A DNA stretch of 6,322 bases from a bacterium (lineage in GTDB: Bacteria > Patescibacteriota > Saccharimonadia > Saccharimonadales > UBA4665), in NCBI GenBank assembly GCA_029549845.1, contig JAKPIL010000041.1, positions 1-6,322 on the forward strand. The letters run 5' to 3'. The position numbers and the translations under genes were made by a program. The notes under the pieces are model-generated. The model saw nothing but the letters and a program-made list of their open reading frames with translations. It had not been told where the DNA came from and ran no database searches. Of this stretch, positions 1 to 5,253 are shown one piece after another (position 1 is the first letter of the stretch; each line of letters begins with the position of its first letter).

Positions 1-827
1 CTGGTCATAAGGTTTTCGTCTGACTTTATAAGGCCAATCTCGTCGGTCTCAAGCTGCCCGCCCAGAAACTCGCTGTTTGGCTTAAGCCCCACAAACACAA
101 AGACGCCGTCGGTGTCTATGTTTACCTCATTGCCACTTTTGGTATCTGTTCCCTTCACTTGGACGACTTTGTTATCTGCATCACCAACGATTTCATCGGT
201 GGTAGTTGCAAGGTGCACGGTAATCTTGCCCTCGCTCACAAACTTTTGCAGTTCCTTTTGGAGCACCTCGCTCGCACGGAGCGTGCTGCGCACCATGAGG
301 TCTATGTGTGTTGCAAAGCGGGTCAGGAACATAGCCTCCTGCACAGCGCTGTTGCCGCCACCGACAACCACCAGGCGCTTTTCACGGTAGAACGCACCGT
401 CGCAGGTTGCGCAGTAGTGCACGCCGCGGGCGTAGTATTCGGCCTCACCCGGAATGCCCAGCTTTTTATAATCGCTTCCGGTGGCTACAAGCACAACCTT
501 GGCGTATATATCACCCAGCGTTGTTTCGAGCCGTTTCCATTCGCCCTCGTCATGAAGCGCCGTGACCTCGCCGTAATCTATAACCGCGCCAAAGCGCTCT
601 GCCTGCTTCTGCAAGTTACCAGCTAGTTCCAGACCTGCCAAACCATCGGGAAACCCTGGGTAGTTATCGACCCAGTCGGTTACCGCCGCTAGCCCACCAG
701 GTACGCCCTTTTCTATGAGTAGCGTGTCTATATCTTCCCGCGTGGTGTATATGGCCGCGCTCAGGGCAGCCGGCCCGGCACCTATCATAACAACGGTATG
801 TGAGTTTTCTTTTGTACGTTCCGCCAT
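1..827 (-). CDS. trxB: Thioredoxin reductase, C-terminus cut by window edge
   Basis: This is a flavoprotein disulfide reductase that passes electrons from a pyridine nucleotide through FAD to a thioredoxin or glutaredoxin-like partner in the cytoplasm. 275 residues are visible of the roughly 310 usual for the family. The FAD-binding GAGPAA motif is at residues 16-21, followed by VDNYPGF near 73-79. The redox-active CATC motif is at Cys139 and Cys142, and the second nucleotide-binding GGGNSA motif is at 156-161. The start is fixed by a near-perfect Shine-Dalgarno (AAGGAGGTGAT) directly before the ATG at 827. The residues that normally read HRRxxxRA and grip the NADPH 2'-phosphate read MVRSTLRA (178-185), so the His and one Arg are missing. 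The reductase lies downstream of a CxxC redoxin (1289-1537), its likely substrate, with a four-helix-bundle gene between them. The family call is secure; cofactor preference is open. Confidence 0.95.
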   Translation of the reverse strand, partial: MAERTKENSHTVVMIGAGPAALSAAIYTTREDIDTLLIEKGVPGGLAAVTDWVDNYPGFPDGLAGLELAGNLQKQAERFGAVIDYGEVTALHDEGEWKRLETTLGDIYAKVVLVATGSDYKKLGIPGEAEYYARGVHYCATCDGAFYREKRLVVVGGGNSAVQEAMFLTRFATHIDLMVRSTLRASEVLQKELQKFVSEGKITVHLATTTDEIVGDADNKVVQVKGTDTKSGNEVNIDTDGVFVFVGLKPNSEFLGGQLETDEIGLIKSDENLMT

Positions 828-856
828 ATCACCTCCTTAAATGCTAAGCACTAAAT

Positions 857-885
857 ACTAAATACTAAACAAATTTTAAATTCAA
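857..885 (-). promoter_or_regulatory. Possible promoter for trxB inside AT-rich flank
   Basis: On the minus strand TTGAAT (880-885) is followed after 17 bp by TTTAGT (857-862). Each matches four of six bases of the -35 and -10 consensus. It would start transcription about 20-25 nt before the trxB ATG, leaving room for the strong ribosome binding site. The region is AT-rich, so chance matches are likely and this is weak evidence. Confidence 0.2.
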
Positions 886-903
886 ATATATAAAAGGCAA
901 AAT

Positions 904-1242
904 TCATTTGCACTTTTCTAAAATCGCACCGAAGATTTTCATTAGTTCAGTCGCTTCCTGGCCATAGGTATCGGGCATTTTTAACAAACGCGCCCACAGA
1001 ACAGACTCTTTTGCCTCCTTGCGGCAAATCTTTATCCTCATCACAAAATCTTTTTTACTGAGGTTTTCGTTTGCCTCTATGTAGTTAGCTGCAACCGATC
1101 CTGACGAGCGGATGAGTTGTTTGGCGTCATCGATGTCTAAGTATGCTGGCTTGTTCTCTCTGAAATGTTCCCTTATACTCTGGGCAAACGCAAATGTCCG
1201 TTCCTCTAGGTCGTATCGTTTTGGATTTTCAGATTCAGTCAT
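904..1242 (-). CDS. Four-helix-bundle protein (S23/IVP family)
   Basis: This 112-residue, highly charged and almost wholly helical protein belongs to the four-helix-bundle family first found in 23S rRNA intervening sequences (S23/IVP, TIGR02436-like). The family signature is clear: LEERTFAFAQSIREH near residues 12-26, then SSGSVAANYIEAN at about 46-58, then the KKDFVMRIKICRKEAKES stretch and a terminal helix. Length is typical. The biochemical role of the free-standing family is unknown; relatives include Avd, the accessory protein of diversity-generating retroelements, but no reverse transcriptase or template repeat is present here. Unlike the neighbouring redoxin and trxB, the ATG has no Shine-Dalgarno. 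It ends with TGA. The lack of a ribosome site, the AT-rich inverted-repeat flanks and its position between redoxin and reductase genes suggest an acquired gene. The family call is firm; function is not assigned. Confidence 0.88.
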   Translation of the reverse strand: MTESENPKRYDLEERTFAFAQSIREHFRENKPAYLDIDDAKQLIRSSGSVAANYIEANENLSKKDFVMRIKICRKEAKESVLWARLLKMPDTYGQEATELMKIFGAILEKCK

Positions 1243-1288
1243 TCGTGCTTGTTTCGGATTTAGAAATTAGAATTTCGAATTTGGTCGC

Positions 1289-1537
1289 TTACGCGATTGC
1301 AGGAGCAAGCTTAGCCAGGTTATACCCAACGACCACTTCACGGGAATCGTCATGCTTGGTCACCACCGTCACAGGAACGGTCAGAGCACCAGAAATAGCT
1401 AGGGCTTCTTGCTGACGATGTGGTTCATCGTCTAGATTGACTTCTTCATACGCGAGGCCTTTGGCGGCAAGATATTTCTTGACCATGGGGCAGTATGCGC
1501 ACGTTTTAGTAGTAAAAATTGTAATGTTTTTGACCAT
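1289..1537 (-). CDS. Glutaredoxin/NrdH-like redoxin
   Basis: This 82-residue cytoplasmic thiol-disulfide carrier has a thioredoxin fold. The active site is CAYC (Cys13, Cys16) after the first beta strand (NITIFTT). The cis-proline motif TVPV follows at 53-56, and the GY at 71-72 matches the glycine before the last helix of glutaredoxins and NrdH redoxins. The length is right for that group. The frame stays open upstream to 1729, but the extension is translated from the repeat array. The ATG at 1537 is preferred because GGAGGGG lies just ahead of it and an extended -10 lies about 37 nt upstream. With no glutathione-pathway gene in view and trxB downstream on the same strand, reduction by TrxB, as for NrdH, is more likely than by glutathione; that is inference. 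Ribonucleotide reductase as target cannot be told from here. Confidence 0.88.
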   Translation of the reverse strand: MVKNITIFTTKTCAYCPMVKKYLAAKGLAYEEVNLDDEPHRQQEALAISGALTVPVTVVTKHDDSREVVVGYNLAKLAPAIA

Positions 1538-1573
1538 GAGATACCCCTCCACTTGAGTACGTAACGGTGTTTT

Positions 1574-1582
1574 ATTGTAGCA
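1574..1582 (-). promoter_or_regulatory. Extended -10 promoter for redoxin operon
   Basis: On the minus strand the sequence TGCTACAAT is an extended -10 element (TGn plus TACAAT, five of six matches to TATAAT). It lies about 37 nt before the redoxin ATG, giving a leader of about 30 nt with a Shine-Dalgarno. No good -35 is found at the usual spacing; TTGTCA is present but 23 bp away. It may drive the redoxin, the four-helix-bundle gene and trxB together. Confidence 0.45.
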
Positions 1583-1684
1583 GTTTTTTGTTTGAGAGAC
1601 TATGACAAAACTGTATCTATGAGTATATATGGTGCTTATGTTAAAGTCAATGCCGCTATATATTGTGTTTTTGTATACATTTCT

Positions 1685-2018
1685 AGGAGAGGCTTGCCTC
1701 TCCGCTTGCGCGATTTGAAGTGAATTCAAATCGCCCGCCCCCTCCCTAAAGCTCGGCTGTCGCCTCGTTCGCTTTGCTCATATGCCTAGGAGAGGCTTGC
1801 CTCTCCGCTTCGCTGTTCGGACTGAATCCGAACGGCTTGCCCACTCCCTGAAGCCTTCGCTACCGCTCGGTTCGCTGCGCTCATAATTTTTTAGGAGAGG
1901 CTTACCTCTCCGCTTGCGCGATTTGAAGTGAATTCAAATCGCCCGCTCCTCTCCCTGAAGCTCGGCTGTCGCCTCGTTCGCTTTGCTCATATGTTTAGGA
2001 GAGGCTTGCCTCTCCGCC
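1685..2018. repeat. Tandem array of ~104-bp two-hairpin repeats
   Basis: Three full units start at 1685, 1788 and 1893 (periods 103, 105, 104), and a partial fourth covers 1997-2018. Each opens with hairpin 1, GGAGAGG and CCTCTCC around a CTTG or CTTA loop. Hairpin 2 follows: GCGATTTGAA/TTCAAATCGC around GTGAA in units 1 and 3 (1710-1734, 1918-1942), but GCTGTTCGGA/TCCGAACGGC around CTGAA in unit 2 (1812-1836). Pairing is thus kept while the stem sequence changes. A C/T-rich spacer and a degenerate segment of GCTCG/TTCGCT words ending in CTCAT close the unit. Units 1 and 3 are nearly identical; unit 2 is diverged. No U-run follows the hairpins on either strand, so they are not classical terminators. 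The array occupies the gap between the two minus-strand operons. Either strand could be the functional one. Confidence 0.9.
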
Positions 2019-2028
2019 GCCACTCTGG

Positions 2029-2175
2029 AATGACCAATTCGCAAGCACCAATGACCAGGCAATGACCGAATGACACAATCCCGAATATGAAGGTATGTCG
2101 AGCCCCAATGAAGCTCATTCAGGCATTTGGGAATTTGTGCCTTGATTGGTCGTTGTCATTTGGTGCTTGGTCATT
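2029..2175. repeat. Long imperfect palindrome, possible miniature element
   Basis: The left arm (about 2029-2090) and the right arm (about 2115-2175) are imperfect inverted copies of each other, with gaps, so either strand could fold into a long bulged hairpin with its centre near 2090-2115. The outer ends read AATGACCA inward on both sides, and the left arm holds four copies of AATGAC at 2029, 2050, 2061 and 2069. CAAGCACCAATGAC (2042-2055), and its near copy on the other strand (2155-2169), matches the start-codon context of the four-helix-bundle gene. No coding potential is seen. The ends and the mobile nature are inferred. Confidence 0.55.
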
Positions 2176-2208
2176 TTATTAACGAGCGCGCCCGAGTCAA
2201 CATGTAGC

Positions 2209-2574
2209 TTAAGCGTCTATCGACACGAGCTCGATGTCGAAGACGAGGTCGGCGTCGGCCGGGATGCCACTGCCATACGGTGGGTTACTGCCGTACGCTT
2301 TTGCGGCCGGAATATGTAGGCGGCGCGTACCACCGACTTTCATGCCAGGTACACCCTCGGTCCAGCCAGCGATAACGCCGCTAAGCGGGAAGCTGATGGG
2401 GCGGCCAAAATCGCGCGAGCTCTGGAAAACTTCGCCGGACTTAGCAATAGCACCGGTGTAATGACACGTAACCGTCGCGCCAGGCTGCACGGCGTCGCCC
2501 GTGCCTTCAACGCGGTCAGTGGTCTGTAACTCTGGCACAGCATCGACTGGGGTAAAATCTGCGAGCGCGGCCAT
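2209..2574 (-). CDS. FKBP-type prolyl isomerase, cytoplasmic
   Basis: This 121-residue single-domain FKBP speeds cis-trans isomerisation of prolyl peptide bonds during protein folding. It has no signal peptide or membrane segment, so it should act in the cytoplasm. Pocket residues equivalent to FKBP12 Tyr26, Phe36, Val55-Ile56, Trp59, Tyr82 and Phe99 are present as Tyr39, Phe50, Val67-Ile68, Trp71, Tyr94 and Phe112. The Asp37 equivalent is replaced by Gln51 (VFQSS instead of VFDSS), which could alter activity or ligand binding. Its ATG overlaps the TAA of the upstream FKBP by one base (TAATG), so translation is very likely coupled. The segment before the domain (ELQTTD then EGTGD) matches its neighbour closely, pointing to tandem duplication. 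The stop is TAA, and no clear terminator follows. Confidence 0.93.
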   Translation of the reverse strand: MAALADFTPVDAVPELQTTDRVEGTGDAVQPGATVTCHYTGAIAKSGEVFQSSRDFGRPISFPLSGVIAGWTEGVPGMKVGGTRRLHIPAAKAYGSNPPYGSGIPADADLVFDIELVSIDA

Positions 2575-3092
2575 TATTTCTGAATCCTTACGAGCTTCAC
2601 AGCAAAGACAAGGTCGGCATTGGCCGGTATGTTCCCACGACTGGCTTCGCCGTAGGCAAGGTCACTCGGGATAACAAGACGCCGCACGCCGCCTGCTTTC
2701 ATGCCAACCAGGCCTTGATCCCATCCGGATATAACTTCACCGTTACCGAGCTTAAGTGTATAGGCTGTATCTTTGGTGTAATTTTCATCAAATACGGTGC
2801 CGTCACTTGCGAGCGTACCGTAGTATTTCATCACAACCGTATCTCCCTTTTTAGCCGCATCGCCCGTACCCTCGGTGAGGTCGGTTGTTTGCAGTTCGGT
2901 GACATCTCCTTCTGGTTTATACACTTCTGGTACAGGGAGGATTTCTTCCTTCTGTGGTGTAGTTTGTGTCGGTGCGTCTTTTTTCTGCACCATGTCTACA
3001 ACAACCCCGATGGTGAACGCAGAAGCCGTTACCAAAAATAGCAAAGCCCCAAACCCTGCAAAAATCCTATCGCGAAGACGCGTTGACGACAT
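2574..3092 (-). CDS. FKBP-type prolyl isomerase, membrane-anchored
   Basis: This 172-residue FKBP has an N-terminal hydrophobic helix at about residues 10-35 with Arg before it, then a Lys/Pro/Thr-rich linker (about 36-60) and an FKBP domain at about 63-172. The helix looks like an uncleaved anchor that puts the domain outside the cytoplasmic membrane; no lipobox cysteine is seen. The catalytic pocket is complete: Tyr90, Phe101-Asp102, Val120-Ile121, Trp124, Tyr147 and Phe163 match FKBP12 Tyr26, Phe36-Asp37, Val55-Ile56, Trp59, Tyr82 and Phe99. The ATG at 3092 follows GGAGGG at good spacing. The gene heads a two-gene FKBP unit, overlapping the next by one base, and lies 61 bp after the ABC fragment, with which it may once have been co-transcribed. 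A likely role is folding of exported or surface proteins; the targets are unknown. Confidence 0.93.
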   Translation of the reverse strand: MSSTRLRDRIFAGFGALLFLVTASAFTIGVVVDMVQKKDAPTQTTPQKEEILPVPEVYKPEGDVTELQTTDLTEGTGDAAKKGDTVVMKYYGTLASDGTVFDENYTKDTAYTLKLGNGEVISGWDQGLVGMKAGGVRRLVIPSDLAYGEASRGNIPANADLVFAVKLVRIQK

Positions 3093-3121
3093 ATAAACCC
3101 TCCATTACGTTCACTCCATTT

Positions 3122-3156
3122 TGACACAACCCTTTTGCCAGTACAAGTACGTGTCA
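3122..3156. repeat. Small inverted repeat between ABC fragment and FKBP
   Basis: TGACAC (3122-3127) pairs with GTGTCA (3151-3156), and between them lies GTACAAGTAC (3141-3150), itself an inverted repeat. The outer arm overlaps the TGA stop of the ABC fragment. It could be a weak terminator stem or an operator, but no U-run follows on the minus strand and the loop is long. Confidence 0.2.
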
Positions 3157-4251
3157 GGCTTGCAGCTCGTAGCGCTTGAGGCGTTTTGCGGCGGATGATG
3201 TGTGACCCTGCTGCAACCTGAGAAGCTCGGCGTATATACCACTCGTTTGCGCGAGCTCATCTGGCGAGCCTTGTTCTTCTAGGCGCCCGTTCTTGAGGGT
3301 AATGATGGTATCGACCGATTGAATTGTGCTCAGCCGGTGCGCAATGATGAGGGTGGTCCGGCCTTTCATGAGCCGCTCAAGCGCTTCCTGCACCAGGTGC
3401 TCACTTTTGCTGTCGAGACTACTCGTCGCCTCATCGAGAATGAGGATGGGGGCGTCCTTCAGGAGCGCCCGCGCGATGGCGATGCGCTGCTTCTGCCCAC
3501 CGCTGAGTTTCAGGCCGCGCTCACCTATTTCTGCCTTGTATCCTTTTTCGAACTTAGAAATAAACTCGTGCGCGTTAGCTGCGCGGGCGGCAGCCTCCAC
3601 CTCTGCCTTCGATGCGTCTGGCCGCCCGTAAGCGATGTTTTCATAAATGGTTCCGCTAAACAGCGCCGGTTCCTGGAACACGACCGACGAAGCGGCTCGC
3701 AGACTAGCACGTGACACCTGCGAAATATCTTGACCGTCAATTGCGATGCTCCCATTTTGCGGCACATAGAGCCCGAGCAGCAGGTTGGTAATGGTCGTTT
3801 TGCCCTCACCACTTTCGCCCACCAGTGCTGTTTTAGTTCCCGGTTCGAGCGTAAAACTCAGTCCACGCAAAACCGGCTGTTTCACCTCATATCCAAAAAC
3901 GACCTCTGTGAACTTCACTTGGCCGCGCGTAACCTCAAGCGTGCCGCCATGCTCGGTAGCAGATGATTCGGTGGCTTCATCCATGGCAGCAAAATAATCA
4001 CGGGTGTTCGCAACAGCGCGCTGGCTCTGGTCGACTATGAAGCTTATGCTAAAAATTGGCATGCGAATGAGTGCCGCGTACTGCAGCAAAAGCACCATCG
4101 TCCCTAGCCCGTACCGGCCATTGACCGCCTCAAGGCAAATATACCCATACACAGCCAAAAATATGACGTTTAGAGAGTTATAGGCACCCTCGTGTTGGTT
4201 TTTCGCCAGTTTTCCCTCTGTTATTGACTCATAAGTATTATCAGCAGACAT
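3154..4251 (-). CDS. ABC exporter subunit, N-terminally truncated, full ATPase
   Basis: This is the C-terminal 365 residues of a fused TMD-NBD ABC exporter half-transporter (MsbA/multidrug type). Residues 1-95 are the end of the transmembrane domain, with helices around 27-45 and 50-75. The ATPase domain is complete: Walker A GESGEGKTT (145-153), Q-loop Gln193, signature LSGGQ (249-253), Walker B ILILDE (269-274), D-loop SSLD and H-loop His305. Against a normal length of about 590, roughly 228 N-terminal residues are missing. The open frame's ATG at 4251 lies at the edge of the insertion sequence and has no Shine-Dalgarno, so expression is doubtful and export activity is probably lost. Residues 2-28 align with residues 230-256 of the other fragment (5189-6019) but differ in sequence, so this seems to be a second gene rather than its continuation. 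The substrate cannot be inferred. Confidence 0.85.
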   Translation of the reverse strand: MSADNTYESITEGKLAKNQHEGAYNSLNVIFLAVYGYICLEAVNGRYGLGTMVLLLQYAALIRMPIFSISFIVDQSQRAVANTRDYFAAMDEATESSATEHGGTLEVTRGQVKFTEVVFGYEVKQPVLRGLSFTLEPGTKTALVGESGEGKTTITNLLLGLYVPQNGSIAIDGQDISQVSRASLRAASSVVFQEPALFSGTIYENIAYGRPDASKAEVEAAARAANAHEFISKFEKGYKAEIGERGLKLSGGQKQRIAIARALLKDAPILILDEATSSLDSKSEHLVQEALERLMKGRTTLIIAHRLSTIQSVDTIITLKNGRLEEQGSPDELAQTSGIYAELLRLQQGHTSSAAKRLKRYELQA

Positions 4252-4252
4252 T

Positions 4253-5253
4253 ACTTGTCTATGAAACAGAGAGGTTTTCGCTATTGTTCTTCATGTAAAA
4301 ACAAGCTCCAGAAGTGGGGTAAAACAAGCGCTGGGAAGCAGCGATGGAGGTGTCCTGCTTGTAGCACAACAGCCACAAAGTCACGGCCAGATTTACACCA
4401 TGCGTTTGTATTTAGGGGGTTTGTATCTTGGTTACTTAGTAAGGCCTCACAGGACGAGCTGGGCATGCCTGATCGGACGTTTCGTGACCAGACTGCATGG
4501 TGTTGGAATGTGCCCGTCCCAAGTGTACTGACGGGCGAATGTCATCACTGTGTCATTGTCGATGGTATCCGTGTCAGTGACCAGATCTGTCTCATAGCCC
4601 GAACGACTATGTTTGTTATCGCCTGGACGTGGGTACCATACGAAAGCAGTGCGTACTGGGCTACGTTCCTCGGCTCGCTTCCTGCACCGGCCTATGTCGT
4701 CTGTGACGGCCAGAAAGGCCTTCTGAAGGCTATTTCCCTCTGTTGGCCAAGGACGGTTGTACAGCGCTGTCGATTCCATATCTGGCTTAATGTGAAAGCA
4801 AAACTGACGTTGCATCCTGAGTCAATCGCCGGACAAGAGTTGCTCGCACTCACCAAAGATTTGCTCTGTGTCAGGACACGAAGACAGGCTAGGCATTGGA
4901 AGCAAAGATTGAAACGTTGGTACAAGCAGCACCAAAACTACGTTAATGAACGAACAATAAAGCCTCATCCTAAACCCAGAGAGAGGAGATGGCGGTACAC
5001 CCATGAACGGCTCCGTAGTGCCTACCATCAGCTCACGAAAGTCACGGACGATGTGCTCCGTTCAAGCTACCGACCACACTCAGAACTACCTAGCACAACA
5101 AACCACGTTGAGGGTGGAGTGAACAGCCAAATCCGAACTAGACTGAAGCATCATAGAGGCATGGAGAGTAAGCACCAGAGAGTACTTGTTAATTGGTATC
5201 TTTATACGCGGAGCGAGGGACGAAAACCAACACGTTTTTGCCTATAGCTCCGT
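4253..5253 (+). mobile_element. IS1249-like insertion sequence (IS256 superfamily)
   Basis: The element holds one transposase on the plus strand, against the direction of all neighbours. The ends are estimated from where recognisable ABC coding stops on each side, so the IS has almost no sequence outside its transposase frame. The right end overlaps the last transposase codons. Reading inward from both ends, CTAT, an A-rich patch and GGTTTTCG appear in the same order, but with a 5-base length difference, so terminal inverted repeats are only tentative. No 8-9 bp target duplication is visible at the joints. Confidence 0.7.
4255..5247 (+). CDS. IS1249 family transposase (IS256 superfamily, DDE)
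   Basis: This 330-residue transposase would cut and move its own IS. The N-terminal zinc ribbon has CxxC pairs at Cys11/Cys14 and Cys33/Cys36 around the GKTSAGKQRWRC segment typical of IS1249 proteins. SWLLSKASQ (58-66) and the RTFRDQTAWCW stretch (74-84) follow. The catalytic triad is Asp103 (VDG), Asp151 (CDG) and Glu286 (NHVEGGVNSQ), with the IS256-type Cys172-x-x-His175 between the second Asp and the Glu. All key residues are intact, so the enzyme may be active. The frame opens at TTG 4255; ATG 4261 is an equally plausible start, and neither has a Shine-Dalgarno. It starts only 3 bp from the divergent start of the ABC fragment, with no room for a promoter. IS1249-type elements are best known from Actinobacteria. 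Confidence 0.92.
   Translation: MSMKQRGFRYCSSCKNKLQKWGKTSAGKQRWRCPACSTTATKSRPDLHHAFVFRGFVSWLLSKASQDELGMPDRTFRDQTAWCWNVPVPSVLTGECHHCVIVDGIRVSDQICLIARTTMFVIAWTWVPYESSAYWATFLGSLPAPAYVVCDGQKGLLKAISLCWPRTVVQRCRFHIWLNVKAKLTLHPESIAGQELLALTKDLLCVRTRRQARHWKQRLKRWYKQHQNYVNERTIKPHPKPRERRWRYTHERLRSAYHQLTKVTDDVLRSSYRPHSELPSTTNHVEGGVNSQIRTRLKHHRGMESKHQRVLVNWYLYTRSEGRKPTRFCL

Larger units (their letters stand above)
841..1284 (-). mobile_element. Candidate cassette around four-helix-bundle gene
   Basis: The four-helix-bundle gene is bracketed by AT-rich flanks unlike the surrounding sequence. The segment at 851-872 matches the reverse complement of 1249-1270 at 18 of 22 positions, so the gene is framed by imperfect inverted repeats. 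The left flank also has CTAAATA-type heptads in tandem. The segment separates two functionally paired redox genes on the same strand. No transposase and no clear target duplication are seen, so mobility is an inference, and the outer boundaries are approximate. Confidence 0.35.

Noticed and set aside
112..626. Plus-strand open frames across this region
   Set aside because: They are antisense to clear thioredoxin reductase coding, with no family signature or ribosome site.
904..1242. Diversity-generating retroelement (Avd-like four-helix bundle)
   Set aside because: No reverse transcriptase and no template or variable repeat pair occurs in the window, and the protein fits the general S23/IVP family.
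1538..1729. N-terminal extension of the redoxin frame up to 1729
   Set aside because: The extra 64 residues are translated from the repeat array and promoter region. A Shine-Dalgarno and an extended -10 support the ATG at 1537, and the glutaredoxin fold starts there.
1686..2015. Intrinsic terminators at the GGAGAGG hairpins
   Set aside because: No U-run follows the stems on either strand; the T-run at 1886-1892 precedes the third hairpin on the plus strand and reads as A on the minus strand.
1685..2018. CRISPR array
   Set aside because: The whole ~104-bp unit repeats, with no unique spacers of regular length, and no cas genes are nearby.
904..3156. Alternative genetic code with TGA as glycine
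   Set aside because: TGA ends the four-helix-bundle gene and the ABC fragment at the normal family lengths.
3319..3997. Plus-strand and alternative-frame open frames within the ABC ATPase region
   Set aside because: They are shadows of the minus-strand coding, which carries every ATPase motif in one frame.
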